64,000 nucleotides of DNA. Source: Euonymus europaeus. Taxonomy: Eukaryota; Streptophyta; Magnoliopsida; Celastrales; Celastraceae. Positions 37,392-49,819 of this stretch are shown here, piece by piece. How positions within the stretch are numbered: position 1 is the stretch's first letter; every line of letters starts with the position of its first letter. Location: assembly GCA_963580455.1 (NCBI GenBank), contig OY756960.1:23247238-23311237 (forward strand). Direction: 5' to 3'. Below the pieces are notes generated by a model. It saw nothing but the letters and a program-made list of their open reading frames with translations. It ran no database searches and was not told the DNA's origin. A program made the position numbers and the translations under genes.

Positions 37392-40300
37392 ATGGCGAGT
37401 CGTCGCCGGAGTATGGCTGGAGGTAGGGACGGAGAAGAAACTGCGTCAGTGAAAGAGTTAATCAGTGAACCGGTTGTGAGACTGGATGAGGATGACGAAA
37501 ACGACGATTCTTCTCCCGAGTCAGAGACTGCGAAGCTACGCGGACGATGGGAATTGGCTTCCGTTCTCAATTTCTTGAAGGTACGTTTGTCCTTCACCAG
37601 ACTTAAATCGCAGTGGAAAATGTTTAAATTCCGTGTCCATTAGTAGACGTAGTGAGTTGCAATACGTATTACGTATTTGGATACATGTTTTTGTTTTAAT
37701 TGAAAACTTGATACTTGTAATGGTGAGATGTTTGGTTTGGTTTTTTAGTTTTTTTTTGTATGGGTTGTGTTGGTAGATTGATGTTCTTTGATTTCAGTCA
37801 TATAAAAAACCTAAAACATGTTTTGGTTCTGGGTCGTAGAGTTTTTTTTTTACGAGAAAAAACAAGGGTTTTATGGTTTTCCAGTCTCTAGTGCCAGTAG
37901 TTTTCTATTTGAGAAGGCATGAAAGATGGTGTTATGGATCAATCCTCTTAATGTTTCATTTTTCTGGGCTTTCCCAGGTTTTTAGGCCACTGATCGGTGA
38001 TGATTTGAAGATAAGGGCTGAGGAGATCGAAGCAGGTCTTATTAAGCCTGATAGCTCGATTGCTCAACTCCACAAATTGCTCTTGAAGGTTCTTAATTAA
38101 AATTATCTATTGTACTGATTGGCTTTTACTCTTTTTTTTAAATAATCCAAGGAGAATAACAATTCATATAGATGTTAGTATTCCTCCAACCATTATAGTT
38201 CTTTTGAATATCGCATATTTTTTTCTTCCTAATATGGGGCATTAATGAAGTTTATGCTCAAATGGCATGACATTGGTTTGTGATCCGGCCTAGGATTTCA
38301 TCCTAGATTATAGATACGCATGCATCATTGCATCTCTTTGATTGCTTATCGACCTATATATTTGATCATAATTCTTGACGTTATCACCACAGTTGCAAGT
38401 TTATCTCTTCCGCACCAGCTTGATATAGCATTTCTGACTGTAGTAACATGGCCCACCTGCTATTTTGTTTATCATAGTTTTTTTTAACTTTTGCTTTTAA
38501 TATTGTTGATATGAATACTATTGTTGAATATACGCTCCACATTAACGGTTGCTAAACTTTGTATGCTTGCATTGAATGCGATGAAATTGAAAACAGGACA
38601 GGTATGCCCTAAAATGGTTCTTACTGCTTATACATGCATCCTTAACTGAAGAATTTGCCATTTGCCCATTTTTGTTGTTTTTGTGAGTTTCAGAGACTTG
38701 TTCCATAAATTCATTTGAACTGATTTAAATTCATTTGAGCTGATTTCTTGTCAGGGGATACCACCTGTGAGCAAAACATTAAATGCTTCTGATGTGTGGG
38801 TGATTTCTCTTTGCAATAAACTTGCTGTGTGGTGGCCATGGGTAAGGCATTCAGAAACTTGGTTGCCTCTCTTAATTCCTTTTTGTCCTGGATTACTTTG
38901 AAACTTGCATACTTGCGTTACATGCTTCATGTTCACAGGTTGGTGAAGGAGAGAATCCACTTACCTCTGCAAAAGGGTATTAGTGACATACTATCTGCTT
39001 ATGTTTTAACTGTTCTATAGTTGAAATTGAGCATCACTTTAAATCTTATGTAAAAGTATCGTGTTTTTTGCTACTGTTGCTGGTGCAGAGAGGAGATGTC
39101 CATCTACAAAGGGCTGGATCCAGTTGACCGTTTACTGATTTTAAAGGCACTATGTGAAATACGGGCTGATGTAATATGTTCTGTACCTTTTATTTGTGTA
39201 TTTCTATTTAAATAGTTTTGTTGTTGCATGTGCTATTCCGACTCAGTGATTCTCCTACCGACAATATTAATAATGTATCTACCATGCATTGGTGTTCCCA
39301 TGGGAGCAATTTTTTCTTCCATTATTTTTTAATATTATATAACCCACTTTTATCTTTCTATTCTCTTACAGCAAAATGATGCAGTCTCTTTTATTAATGA
39401 CGCTATGAAGGGGGGAGCTCAGATTTCTTCTTTCCGCAAGAATAGAATTGGGGGAAATGAAAATGGAACTTCATACTGGTAAAGCTTGACAATACTATGT
39501 ATTGTCTTAATTTTCTGCATGAATTTGTTGATGATATATGTACCTTCTATGATAGGTATGACGAAGACTCAGTCATTGGTCATAGATTATACAAGGAAGT
39601 ATGCACATTCAAGTTAAAAACTCCGAAAAGTGAAGCAACTCTTTCTTTATCAAGCAACTGTTTTCATTGGGAAACACTTGCGACCGATCTTGATGAATTT
39701 CAGAAAGTTGCGGTAAGTTGAAGACTTTTATCTATTTTGAGTCTAGAAGCTGTAATCTCACATTGTTTCTTGAGAATAATGGTAGGCTGAACTCTCGTCT
39801 AGTGGAGTTGCTGCAGAAGTGGCTGTGGGAAAGATCATTGCGATAGATGCTATTCCTAATATTGAGAAATTCAAGAAGGTAAAATTTGCTTCTTTTTTCT
39901 TCCCTTTTTTTTTATTATATATTTTTGGTCCTTGTCATTGTCCTTTTTTAGTTCATGCCGTATTCTAACGGCTAATACATGCACTCTTACTGTATTTGAC
40001 AGAAAAAGGAAAGGGAACTCAAAAGGAAACGTATGCAAGAGATGCGAAAGAATGATTATTTGAACTCATATAGAGCTGGAGTACCTCGTTCCAGTCGCAG
40101 CCACAAACCAATCAATTACACATTTCGTACGACATAACTTTTGCTCTCATAACTTACTCATTTGGCATCTTAACTTCTCCTAATTGAAATTTTGGTGTGA
40201 ATCTTTTTAATTGAGTTGCTTCGTTCATTAGTATGCATTATAGAAGATGGGATCATATTCAACTTCCTTTGGAACTTTGCATGAAATAAGTTGTTTAATT

Positions 40301-43058
40301 TTGGTTTGTCTGCTTTACCTTCTCCCACATTTGGTTGGGAGTGAACTTAATGTGAGAATGAGTTTAATATGAGCTGAGCATGAGTTGGAAAATAGAGAAG
40401 AGTGAATGAGTTTGAAGATAAAATTTTATATCTTTTGTTGAATATGAGAATGAGCATGAGTTTTGATTTGAATAGATTGTAATGTAGATAAAATACTGTA
40501 TTACCCTTTTATAATAAATTGACAATTTATATGAGATTTAATGAAGGCTAAATTTGTTATTTTAAAAAAAAAATGTATTCTCCCCACGAGGAGAATAGTG
40601 CCCATAAGCTTATGCTCATGACTCATGTTACATATAAGCCAAACAAGGGAATGAGCTTTGAGAAAGCTCATTCTCTGTTCTTACTCAAAGCTCATTCTCT
40701 GTTCTTAGCAGTTATTTTCCCCAACCAAACGTGGGGTCAGTTCCTTCAAGTTTGCTAGGCTCTCTGAGCCTAACATATTCTACATTATGCATTGAATGAT
40801 AGGAAGGAAGGGAAACTACCCCTTGTGGTGTCAGAAAGAAAGGGGGAAAATCTGAAGAACTAGCGAAAATACAGGGTGAAAGATGGCTAGTTAATGTACC
40901 ATTTTCCTCTTCTTCCCATCTCCTGGGGGAATTTAATTCCGTATAATTCCAAGATTATTAATTTAGCCTTCATGTAGTTCTGTACTTGTGTTTGTTTCTT
41001 GGTGTCTCCATAAAATTTAGTTTTATAAAAACAAAAACCAAAAAAAATTGTTTTATGTTGTTTCCCAGTTTTCAATGCATTTAATAGATGAAGCTCATTT
41101 CAAATACCCATTCAATATGCAATTTATGGTAATTAAAGCCCAAACATAAACTTGTTTGATATTTGTTTGTGCTCCTTACTTGTTTTGTTTCTATGTTATA
41201 TGTATATATAGATGGTGCAATATCTTGTTGTTTCACCTTAATTTACATTTTGGAGGATTGTTTAATCTTCTTTTTATGTGTAATAACTATGCAGACGAGT
41301 ATGACCGCGTCATGAATGAGGCTATACGACTAACTGAGTAAGACTGCTGGACTATATCCTCCCTTTGCACTGTGTTGTATACTATGTTTTCTGCGCTGAG
41401 ACATTAAAATCTTAAAAAAGTGCATTTTTAGTTAATTTGTTATGAAAATTTGAGGTGTATGTAGTTTGTTTAAAAGAATGAAATGCTGCTAGGTTTCTTA
41501 AGCGTCCATATGTGGAAAATATTATTCACATTTCTACCCTATCCGTTCCATATAAAGGTTAAGACATTTAAACCCATTTCAGTTTATTCTAAATGTTGGC
41601 CTCTTTTGTTGAAATTGGATCCAAAGGTAGTTTGCCTCTTGGTTGCTCTATTCTCTGGCAGCCCCATTTTTTGAAATTTGAACTGCTGATATAATACTTG
41701 GCCATCCACCAGATGGCTAGTGGGTTACACTTATCAATCTGGACTTTCTATCTAGCTTATTCGTCACTGATATTGTGTTTTAACTTTTAAGATGTCGGCC
41801 GTACCAATTCCTAGATAGCCAGTATGTTGATGATGGCAGAAAAGATACGGAAGAGATCTTGCTTAATGTTAAGTGTATGGGATTTTGAGCTGCCTTTGTG
41901 ATAAGTGATCAAAATTGAACTTGACTGAGAAACACCTACTACAGATCATTGGGCCTTTTGATTCATTCATATGAGCACGTAGATGTCACTTCAAAGGAAA
42001 AAGAATGGCAATTCTACCATGATAGCTCATTAATGCAAGGCAAATTTCTAAGCTTGTAATTATAGCCCCCTCAGATTTTGAGTTTGTTTTTTTAGTTGTT
42101 GCATAATCTTTGTCCGTTTTGTGTGCACATATTTGGATTTGATAAATCATAAATCTTTAAATAGATCATTTTTCCAAATGTGAGGAAATTGGAGCCTTTA
42201 CCACAAGATTTATTTATTATTATACTGCTACGAAGAGAAATCATTTCCCTTCCACCCCCACCCCCCCAATGATATGCTTATGTGTTTGAATGTATTTTAT
42301 TATAATTATTCTATTTTTGGCTATACTAGTTTCAATAATTTTGCTATTTTGTCTATATACTCTGATTCAGGAAGGGGAGAACTGCTATCGAGCCAGGAGA
42401 AAATAGGAAGCATATTGATGAGGAAAAGGCTGCCTGCATCGAGGGTGAAAGTGAAAACGATAGTCCCCATTATGCTGGAACAGGCCCTAGAGATGGCTCC
42501 AGCAAGAAAGCCAACTCCATAGATGGTGATATTCCTCAAGATGCTGGAACTGGCCATAGAGACAGCACTAGTGACAAAGCTGACTCCTTGGGCGGTGATG
42601 ATGAGACTCCTGAAAATGATGGGATTGATGATGACGATGATGATGATCGGGATGACCTTGAGGATTACAGTGTGAAAGATAGTGAAGACAGTGGCACAGT
42701 GGAGGATGACGATGATGATGATCGGGATGTCCTTGAGGATTACAGTGTGAAAGATAGTGAAGACAGTGGCACAGTGGAGGATGACAGTGGCACGGGGGAC
42801 GATGGCATTGGCAGTAGAAGTGATTCAGACGGTTGGGGTCAGGAAAATGCAAATATTGGCAGCAGGAGGAATGCAAAAATTTTAGCTCAAAAGCCTAAGG
42901 GATCACGCAGGAGTGAGAGATTAGCTAACGTTAATGAAAATCCTGTTATGGAAACCAGAAACTTGGGGGCAAAGAATCGGGTGAGGCAAAGACCCGTCCG
43001 TAACTCAGCCATTGGCCCTGTTGTGTCTGATTCAGAGGATGAAAACTCGTCAAAATGA
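37392..43058 (+). CDS. DDR4: DDT-domain protein, DDR4 type
   Basis: A 572-residue nuclear protein. Eleven exons: 37392-37580, 37978-38088, 38755-38841, 38939-38976, 39089-39170, 39372-39478, 39556-39712, 39786-39878, 40003-40126, 41295-41337 and 42371-43058. All are GT-AG with matching phase. The DDT domain covers about residues 50-150: RWELASVLNFLKVFRPLIGD, then SSIAQLHKLLLKGIPP, DVWVISLCNKLAVWWPWVGE and LDPVDRLLILKALCEIRADQ. A basic helix follows (KKKERELKRKRMQEMRK), then YTFHEYDRVMNEAIRLTE and a long acidic, low-complexity tail with basic motifs. In Arabidopsis DDR proteins bind ISWI remodellers (CHR11/CHR17); that partner is inferred from family knowledge. The start is the first ATG of an exon with a good Kozak-like context. 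The last exon could alternatively use an acceptor a few bases further in. Confidence 0.87.
40325..40735. mobile_element. MITE candidate in a DDR4 intron
   Basis: About 410 bp in the intron between exons 9 and 10. It opens ATTTGGTTGGGAGTGAAC and closes TTTTCCCCAACCAAACG, so the ends are inverted copies around TTTGGTTGGG. The body is AT-rich, with repeated GAATGAG words near one end and their complement near the other. A 24-bp tandem copy (AAAGCTCATTCTCTGTTCTT) lies at 40663-40707. The target-site duplication was not resolved. Confidence 0.55.
42630..42779 (+). repeat. 75-bp in-frame tandem duplication in the DDR4 gene
   Basis: Two 75-base units (42630-42704 and 42705-42779) encode an Asp-rich run followed by LEDYSVKDSEDSGTVE. 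They differ at very few bases, one changing Asp to Val. The duplication lengthens the acidic tail by 25 residues. Confidence 0.9.
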
Positions 43059-43699
43059 GCCTTTGCTGCCATGGTTTTTTTATGACAACATAAGATTTTG
43101 GTCACTCATGCTTCTAGTAGTGGGCGGGCATATATATGGAATAATGTTCTCCTCCATTTTGTCTCTTGAGTCGGGAACACATGACGATCATGTGTGTTGA
43201 AACTCTAGGTAGCAAGGCTTATACATTGTTTTTGTCTGAAGATATTGTACCTGATTTTCTAGGATCAGATCATCTAAAACATGGATAGTTTCATTACTTG
43301 GGAATATTTTGTCCTTTTATATAAGTTGTTTTTGGTCTAAAATTTTCCTTGAGTTTATTGAACAGTTTCTTGGAGCTTATATTGGATGATCCAATGTAGA
43401 ATTGCGCCACTGTCTTGGCTCAATTTTCCTTGGAAGAATAGTGGATTGAAGTATGAACTCCTTCGATATTATTGAATTGAGCAACGAGGAGCATATGATG
43501 CCGCCACTTAATATGGGTTTGGCCCAATTGAGGGGGACTGAACAGCCTCAGCCCATGGATCCATGGGCAATGAGTGCTCTAAGGCCCAATTAGGGGTACC
43601 GAACCGAACGAAGCCGAAGAATATCTCAATCGAGAGGCTCTCGAATCTCGATAGTCCCCTCCCTCCCTCAGAATTCAGAACTGCAATTCGCTAACGGAC
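43059..43699 (+). promoter_or_regulatory. DDR4 3' UTR and GET2 promoter
   Basis: Only 641 bases separate two genes on the same strand. The distal half holds GGCCCAATT-type Site II motifs (near 43520 and 43582) and a C/T-rich patch (43657-43670) just before the ATG at 43700. No TATA box is seen. Confidence 0.5.
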
Positions 43700-45998
43700 A
43701 TGACAACGAGCAGCAGGGAATCTAGAAGGAGAAGGATCCTTGAGAGAGGATCCGACCGTTTAGATCTCATCACCGGTCGGATCCAGAGCATCCCTTCACC
43801 TTTCTCTACATCGGAATATGTTCAAGAGCCAATCAACATCGACCCATCACAGCCGTTGGTTTCCCAAGGTCTGGGAATACGACCCTCTTCAACGACTCAA
43901 AACAACGGTACCCTTATTTCTCTCTATCATCACTATATTGACTGTGCTTACGATAGATTGGGTGTTTGTTTGGCATTGAATTTCTTCTTATATGAGTTGT
44001 TCAGTTATCCATGATTGAATGATAATTATTTGTATGTATATCGGAATGTGATGAAATTAGAGACAATTCATATGCTTTGATTTCGATCGCATTGGGCGTG
44101 TGAGGTTTATTGTATGATTGTTCGGTGTAGCTTGAAATGATCTCCTTTCAGTTAAAGTGTTCTATTGACATGTTTGAATTTCTTATTTTTTCTGGCCGTT
44201 AATATGAGTGTTGTTTTCTTGACTTTGACTCAAATAGAAAAAGGTGGATTGGGCAGGTTACAAGTTTTTATTTTTACCAGGCATGGAGGATTTATTGCGC
44301 AGTATTGGAAACTTAGGGTAGGTGTTCTGAAAGTACTACAACAAAACTTGGAGCACTTAATATTGATCTTCCTCTGATATGTTTTCTATTGTCAATGGAA
44401 TTATTTATTCTTTAAAAAAAAGCATCTGGTTTACAATTTTTGTATAGTGGAGGGCCTGCAGGTGGGGGCTTTGGTGAAAAAGGGATTAAGTTCTAGGTCC
44501 GTTAAAAAATTAGTTTATGATGTCATGGTTGTGTTGTACACAGGAGAAATTCAATTTACTCTATTTGGGCTGCACCCCCTGGTTAATATAAAAATTTCAA
44601 TAAAAAGAAGGAAAAATTCAATGTACCAAGTCATGATCCTGAAAAGTGAAAATGTTTGTTTCTGAGTATTTCTTATTTATCAGCATGATGAAGATTTTGT
44701 TTTCTGCAATAATTTAACAATCTTCTAGAGTGTGTTACTTTTTATTTTTTGTAATTCCATTTTTAGTTGCAAGATTGTGGTCTCAAGCATTTAATCCCTT
44801 GACAGAGGCTTCTTGAAAGGTTAGAAGTAATCTTCCGATTGTAGTTAAAAAAGAAAAGATTGCACTGCAAGTACGTGCCATTCCCCCGAAACGGTTAAAC
44901 AAAGAATTATTGAAAAATATCAGTATTATTTTGTTCTTTTTTCCCTTTTTGTCTAGAATGGACTAGTTCAATAGTTTACTTCCCAGAGTCCCACACTTTT
45001 GTCATAAATTGCTGATAGTTTATTACTTCCAGTTGTCACTGTGGTGTAGCATTTTATGCTTGAATGGTTGCTTCCTTGTGGTGTACTGGGTGCTATAAAA
45101 CATTTAAATTTTTTGCATTAGTAAACCTAGGCCCTTGTGTCTTTTCCCTTTCAGATAGCTGATTAATTACTTTTTATATTTCCACTTGCTACTGGATATG
45201 ACAATATTGCCACTAGGGCAGGAGAGAAAGTATGGCTGTAGGGGGAGAGTAAGTGTTTCTAGTTCTGCTTTACTTCTTACTGTGATTGGAAAGAGTTATG
45301 TTTTAATTTGTAATGCTCATGGGCCTTGCTTGTGTGCAGACCCTCCTAATGGGGAGGGTGAAGCCTTGAGCTCTATGTCCCAAAAAAGTTCATACCAGAC
45401 TGGAAGCAGTGTAGAACTACCCTGTTCTGAGCAGGTCTGTAGTATTGAAGCCACTGGAGATCCCACTTCCCATGTCAGCAACAATGAACAATCATCTCTG
45501 GTCATGTCCACAGATCGAACCTCATCTACTTCTCATTTAGGCACAAATCGGCCGGTTGAAAGACTGGCATATTGGCTTAAAATTTTCAATCCAAAGCGAA
45601 TAACATCTGCCATTGCAGCTACAGAGACCCCAAGGCTTTTTTGTTCTGCTGTTGTAGCTCTTTTAGTTGTTTTTTCACATCTAGAATTTCCTCTCCTCAG
45701 CAGCACCATAATGATATTCTTGGCAAGCTTTAGCCCTCTCCATCTAGTTTTGTTGACAAACCTAACAGTTGTCCTTTCTCGGCTTGTTTTCGATAATCAA
45801 AGAGGTTTGGAAAGGCGTAGCGGAGCTGAAAGTAAGATCCCGATAACTGGCGATTATGGGTGGGCTCAACAAATGAGCAATGCTTTGGAGGTGGGCTTGT
45901 TGATGAAGAAGGCAATTGATGCGGTGTTCATAGATGGTAGTGTATATTTAGTACTTGTCATATGTGGTCTTTCATTCACTCAAGTATTCGGATCGTAA
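43700..45998 (+). CDS. GET2: GET2/G1IP-like ER receptor for tail-anchored proteins
   Basis: A 288-residue ER membrane protein from two exons (43700-43907 and 45340-45998; AACG|GTACCC donor, GTGCAG acceptor, phase 1). Residues 9-29 (RRRRILERGSDRLDLITGRI) match the Arg-rich cytosolic motif by which GET2/CAML proteins contact the GET3 ATPase. A low-complexity linker follows. Then come three hydrophobic spans, near 169-187, 190-218 and 265-286 (start VFIDGSVYLVLVICG). In the GET pathway GET1-GET2 accepts tail-anchored proteins from GET3 for insertion into the ER. The Arabidopsis counterpart, from memory, is At4g32680. Weak overall conservation is normal for this family. An additional small exon within the 1.4-kb intron cannot be excluded. 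Confidence 0.82.
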
Positions 45999-47111
45999 AG
46001 ATTTCCATTTATTTCAATTAGAGTTGATCAATATCTGTTATCAGACTCACATTTGGCGTTGTGATCATTTTGTATACTCAAAACTAGACTTTGATAGAAT
46101 TACAGACTGTTTTTGTGGTTGATATATTCGTTTTGTGGTAGTGTGAGCTGCTGTTTTGCAAGTCACTCAAATAGAGTGTAATGATCATTTTACAACCAAT
46201 TTGTTCGTTAATTATGACTTGATCATTTTTAGCTCGTACTAATTTGTTCATTGTTGAGTGATAGTCTTGTTTCCATCTTGCACTTGAGGAGAAATTATCA
46301 AAGATTTACTCATTGCCAAACAGAAACGCAAGATTTGCCCTTACAATCCCACTCTTTCTTCACTTCTCCCAAAACAAAACGTCTTAATCAAAATCAAAAT
46401 GGGGTGGGATTAGAATCAATTTGGGAAAGAAAACGATGTACATTAGAGTGTAAAAACCAAACATATAAAGGAAGGAAAGGCTCAGTTTCATAAGAAAACA
46501 AGTAAAAAAAAAACTCTTTTTTACCAAGTGAATCTTGACGCCGTACACTCTGCTTTCACTCTACATGGGCTTTCTAGTTTATGAATGGGCCTGGTTAAGA
46601 TCCTAAATAAATTCTCTTGTGACTCTGGGCTGGACCCCATATCCTACTTTCTATGGGTTTGTTATAGTTGTCACAACTCAAAACTGGGATCCCTTCTCAT
46701 TGCTATCGAGTATCGAATGTGAACCCTTTCTGGTTTTCCTTTCCAAGGCAAGGGACCGAGCCTTTAGTGGAGTCCATGCCGTTAACCTTGTCAGAGAGAA
46801 AAAAGTTTGAATATTGATAGAAGCTGCGCTTCCAGACTGAGCCTTTTAAGTCTTATTTGCGTTTTGTTCAAGGCTAGTTTGGGCCAATCACCAAACTTGA
46901 GTAGGAACCTGTCGAACCCATCTCCTGGATTTGTAACATTTCCATCCGCGGTGGTGATTATGGTTCTACAGTTCTACTTCTACTTGTGTTGGCATGTATT
47001 TTGATGATGTGAAAAATGATTTTATTCCATTTCTTAAATTGGGTGCAAATAGTTATTCTGGTTACAAGTAACGATTGCTTGGAAAGGGTTTTCTTCAATC
47101 TTTGATGATCC
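45999..47111 (+). other. Spacer between GET2 and the PPR gene
   Basis: Contains the GET2 3' UTR and the PPR promoter. A short frame near 46619-46810 has no family resemblance. An in-frame TGA at 47103 precedes the PPR start. Nothing else is recognised. Confidence 0.5.
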
Positions 47112-49193
47112 ATGAATAGGTTGTCATTTTCATTGCTGAGGGAAAGGCAGAGATATGCAAACTTATTGCGGTTCTGTTCACAGAACATATTGTTTGATCT
47201 GGGAGTGCAAGCCCATGGAGCCGTAGTGAGGATGGGATTTGGTTCTGATTTAATGCTGAGCAATGATCTTGTCGATATGTATGGAAAATGTGGGAAGATG
47301 GACTTGGCATGTGCAGTGTTTGATAAAATGCCTGACAGAAATGTGGTTTCTTGGACAGCTCTTATGTGTGGGTTTTTACAGAAGGGTAATGCTGAAGTGT
47401 CGTTATCTTTCTTCTGTCAGATGGGTTCTTCTGGTATTAGACCGAACGATTTCACTCTGTCTACTAACCTTAAAGCATGTGGAGTAATGCGTTTTGGTGA
47501 TATCGGAATGCAGATTCATAACATCTGTGTGAAAACTGGATTTGAGAGGACTCCTGTGGTAGGCAATGCTATCATGGACATGTACTCAAAATGTGGAAGA
47601 ATCTCTGAAGCTGTCCAAATGTTTGATGTTATACCACTTAGAAACCGTATATGTTGGAATACTATGATAGCAGGATATACAGCAACAGGTTATGGAGAGA
47701 AAGCGATACTGTTGTTTAGGGAAATGCAAGAACATGGGGAGGTGCCTGATGAGTTCACGCTCACAAGCACACTAAAGGCTTGCAGTGGTCTAGGAGCAAT
47801 TCGGGAAAGAAACCAAATTCATGCACACTTGATCACTACTGGATTTCCATATTCTGTCAAAACAACTATTGCTGGTGCACTTATTGATGTTCTTGTGAAG
47901 TGTGGAAACTTGATTGAAGCTAGGAAGGTGTTTGATCGGATTGAACAAAAGAATGTGATATGCTGGAGCGCCCTGATACTAGGTTATGCTCAGGAAGAAA
48001 ACTTGGGGGAGGCCATGAACTTGTTTAGGCAGCTTAGGGATAGCAGTATTCAAATTGATGGGTTTGTCCTGTCAAGCATGGCGGGCGTGTTTGCTGATTT
48101 TGCTCTAGTGGAGCAAGGCAGGCAAATGCATGCATATGCTGTCAAAACCCCATCTGGGTTAGATATATCAGTAACCAACTCAATTGTAGATATGTATCTT
48201 AAGTGTGGGGAGATAGACGAGGCCACGAAACTTTTCTCTGAAATGCCACTAAGAAATGTGGTTTCTTGGACTGTTATGATTACGGGTTACGGAAAGCATG
48301 GACTTGGCAAGGAAGCAATTAATCTCTTCAGAGAAATGCAATCAGATAATATTAAGCCTGATGATGTGACCTATCTGGCTATACTTTCGGCCTGTAGCCA
48401 TTCTGGACTCCTTGATGAAAGTCAAGAATACTTCTTAAGCTTAATTCATGACCGGCAGATTAAGCCTCGAGTGGAACATTATGCTTGCTTGGTCGATCTC
48501 CTTGGCAGAGCCGGACAGTTAAACGAAGCTAAGAAACTTATTGACAGCATGCCTCTAAAGCCAAATGTAGGGATATGGCAGACATTGCTCAGTGCTTGTA
48601 GATTGCATGGAGACCTGGAATTGGGAAGAGAAGTGAGTGAAATGCTTTTGAGATTAGATGGTTATAACCCAGTCAATTATGTAATGATGTCGAATATGTA
48701 TGCTGAGGCTGGGTACTGGAAGGACTGCGAGAGAGTAAGAGAATTAGTGAAGGCAAAGGGGCTGAAGAAAGAAGCGGGACGTAGTTGGGTAGAGATTGAC
48801 AAGAAAGTTCATTTCTTTTATGGTGGAGATGACACTCACCCACTCACGGTCAAGATTCATGAAGTCTTAAAGGAAATAGAAAGGAGGATGAAAGAAGAAA
48901 TAGGTTACACTCGCAGATTGAAATACGCGCTGCACGACGTAGAAGAAGAATCAAAGGAAGAAAGCTTGAGAGTTCATAGTGAGAAGTTGGCAATTGGGCT
49001 GGCATTGGTTTGTGGTGGGTTCGAAGAAAAGGGAGGGGTGATACGGATTTTCAAAAACTTGAGAGTTTGTGGTGATTGTCATGATTTCATCAAGGGTTTA
49101 TCAAAGATTCTGAAGTTGGTGTTTGTGGTGAGGGATGCCAACCGGTTTCACAGGTTTGAAGATGGACTCTGTTCGTGTGGAGATTATTGGTGA
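47112..49193 (+). CDS. PPR protein, PLS class with E and DYW domains
   Basis: An intronless gene of 693 codons, probably a C-to-U RNA editing factor of mitochondria or plastids. Tandem PLS-type repeats are clear ([85 protein letters not shown]). An E/E+ region follows ([40 protein letters not shown]). The DYW deaminase domain carries the zinc-binding HSEKLA and CGDCHDF motifs and ends CSCGDYW-stop. The start is the first ATG after an in-frame TGA. The sequence resembles remembered At3g15130 (PCMP-H86) closely in length and wording. No targeting peptide is obvious in the first residues, so the organelle is undecided. Confidence 0.95.
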   Translation: MNRLSFSLLRERQRYANLLRFCSQNILFDLGVQAHGAVVRMGFGSDLMLSNDLVDMYGKCGKMDLACAVFDKMPDRNVVSWTALMCGFLQKGNAEVSLSFFCQMGSSGIRPNDFTLSTNLKACGVMRFGDIGMQIHNICVKTGFERTPVVGNAIMDMYSKCGRISEAVQMFDVIPLRNRICWNTMIAGYTATGYGEKAILLFREMQEHGEVPDEFTLTSTLKACSGLGAIRERNQIHAHLITTGFPYSVKTTIAGALIDVLVKCGNLIEARKVFDRIEQKNVICWSALILGYAQEENLGEAMNLFRQLRDSSIQIDGFVLSSMAGVFADFALVEQGRQMHAYAVKTPSGLDISVTNSIVDMYLKCGEIDEATKLFSEMPLRNVVSWTVMITGYGKHGLGKEAINLFREMQSDNIKPDDVTYLAILSACSHSGLLDESQEYFLSLIHDRQIKPRVEHYACLVDLLGRAGQLNEAKKLIDSMPLKPNVGIWQTLLSACRLHGDLELGREVSEMLLRLDGYNPVNYVMMSNMYAEAGYWKDCERVRELVKAKGLKKEAGRSWVEIDKKVHFFYGGDDTHPLTVKIHEVLKEIERRMKEEIGYTRRLKYALHDVEEESKEESLRVHSEKLAIGLALVCGGFEEKGGVIRIFKNLRVCGDCHDFIKGLSKILKLVFVVRDANRFHRFEDGLCSCGDYW

Positions 49194-49819
49194 TGCAATT
49201 GAAGACCTGCTATGAGCTTTCTTATGTCTCTATATCCAATGGATTAACTCCATACAATTGGAACACTAGGGTTGAAAAGATCAAAGCTCAAGTGTTGGCT
49301 ATTTGTCTTCCAAGCATAACCAGTGCAGGTTCTTTCTTTTTTTACTTCCTTTTCAAGTTAAAATACACAGCTCCTTCTCCATCCTCTCAATTTCACCAGA
49401 ACTATGCGATTCCCTCATACCTATATTATCTGTAACAGAATAACAAACAAATAATTCTAACAAAATTTTCGGGAAAGGTAGGGTTTCAATAACTTTAATA
49501 GGATCTGATGAGAGGAGTGCTGGGGTGCATGGGTTTGTTCTTGTCGGAGGAGGGAAGAAATTTGGGCTTCGTTTGAATCCTTTTTCCATTGGATTGGGCT
49601 TGTCGAGCCGTTATCTGAAAGCCCAATATAATGCTTTTCAAAAGCCCAATATTCCGAGGCCTTATCGTGTCAAAAACGTTAGCCCAGCTCATTGTGGTCC
49701 ATGTCAGCATTAGAAGGCGTTCAAGCCACGCGACGAACACGAGCCTCCTATATAAAAGACTAACGAGGCAGCGAAAGGTTCTCAACTCGAGATACGCTTT
49801 GGTCAGCGGAAAAGCAGAG
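49194..49819 (+). promoter_or_regulatory. PPR 3' UTR and GLB3 promoter
   Basis: The distal part (49560-49690) carries five GGGCT/AGCCC Site II-like motifs in both orientations. A TATA-like TATATAAAAG lies near 49750, about 70 bases before the GLB3 ATG. Confidence 0.55.
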
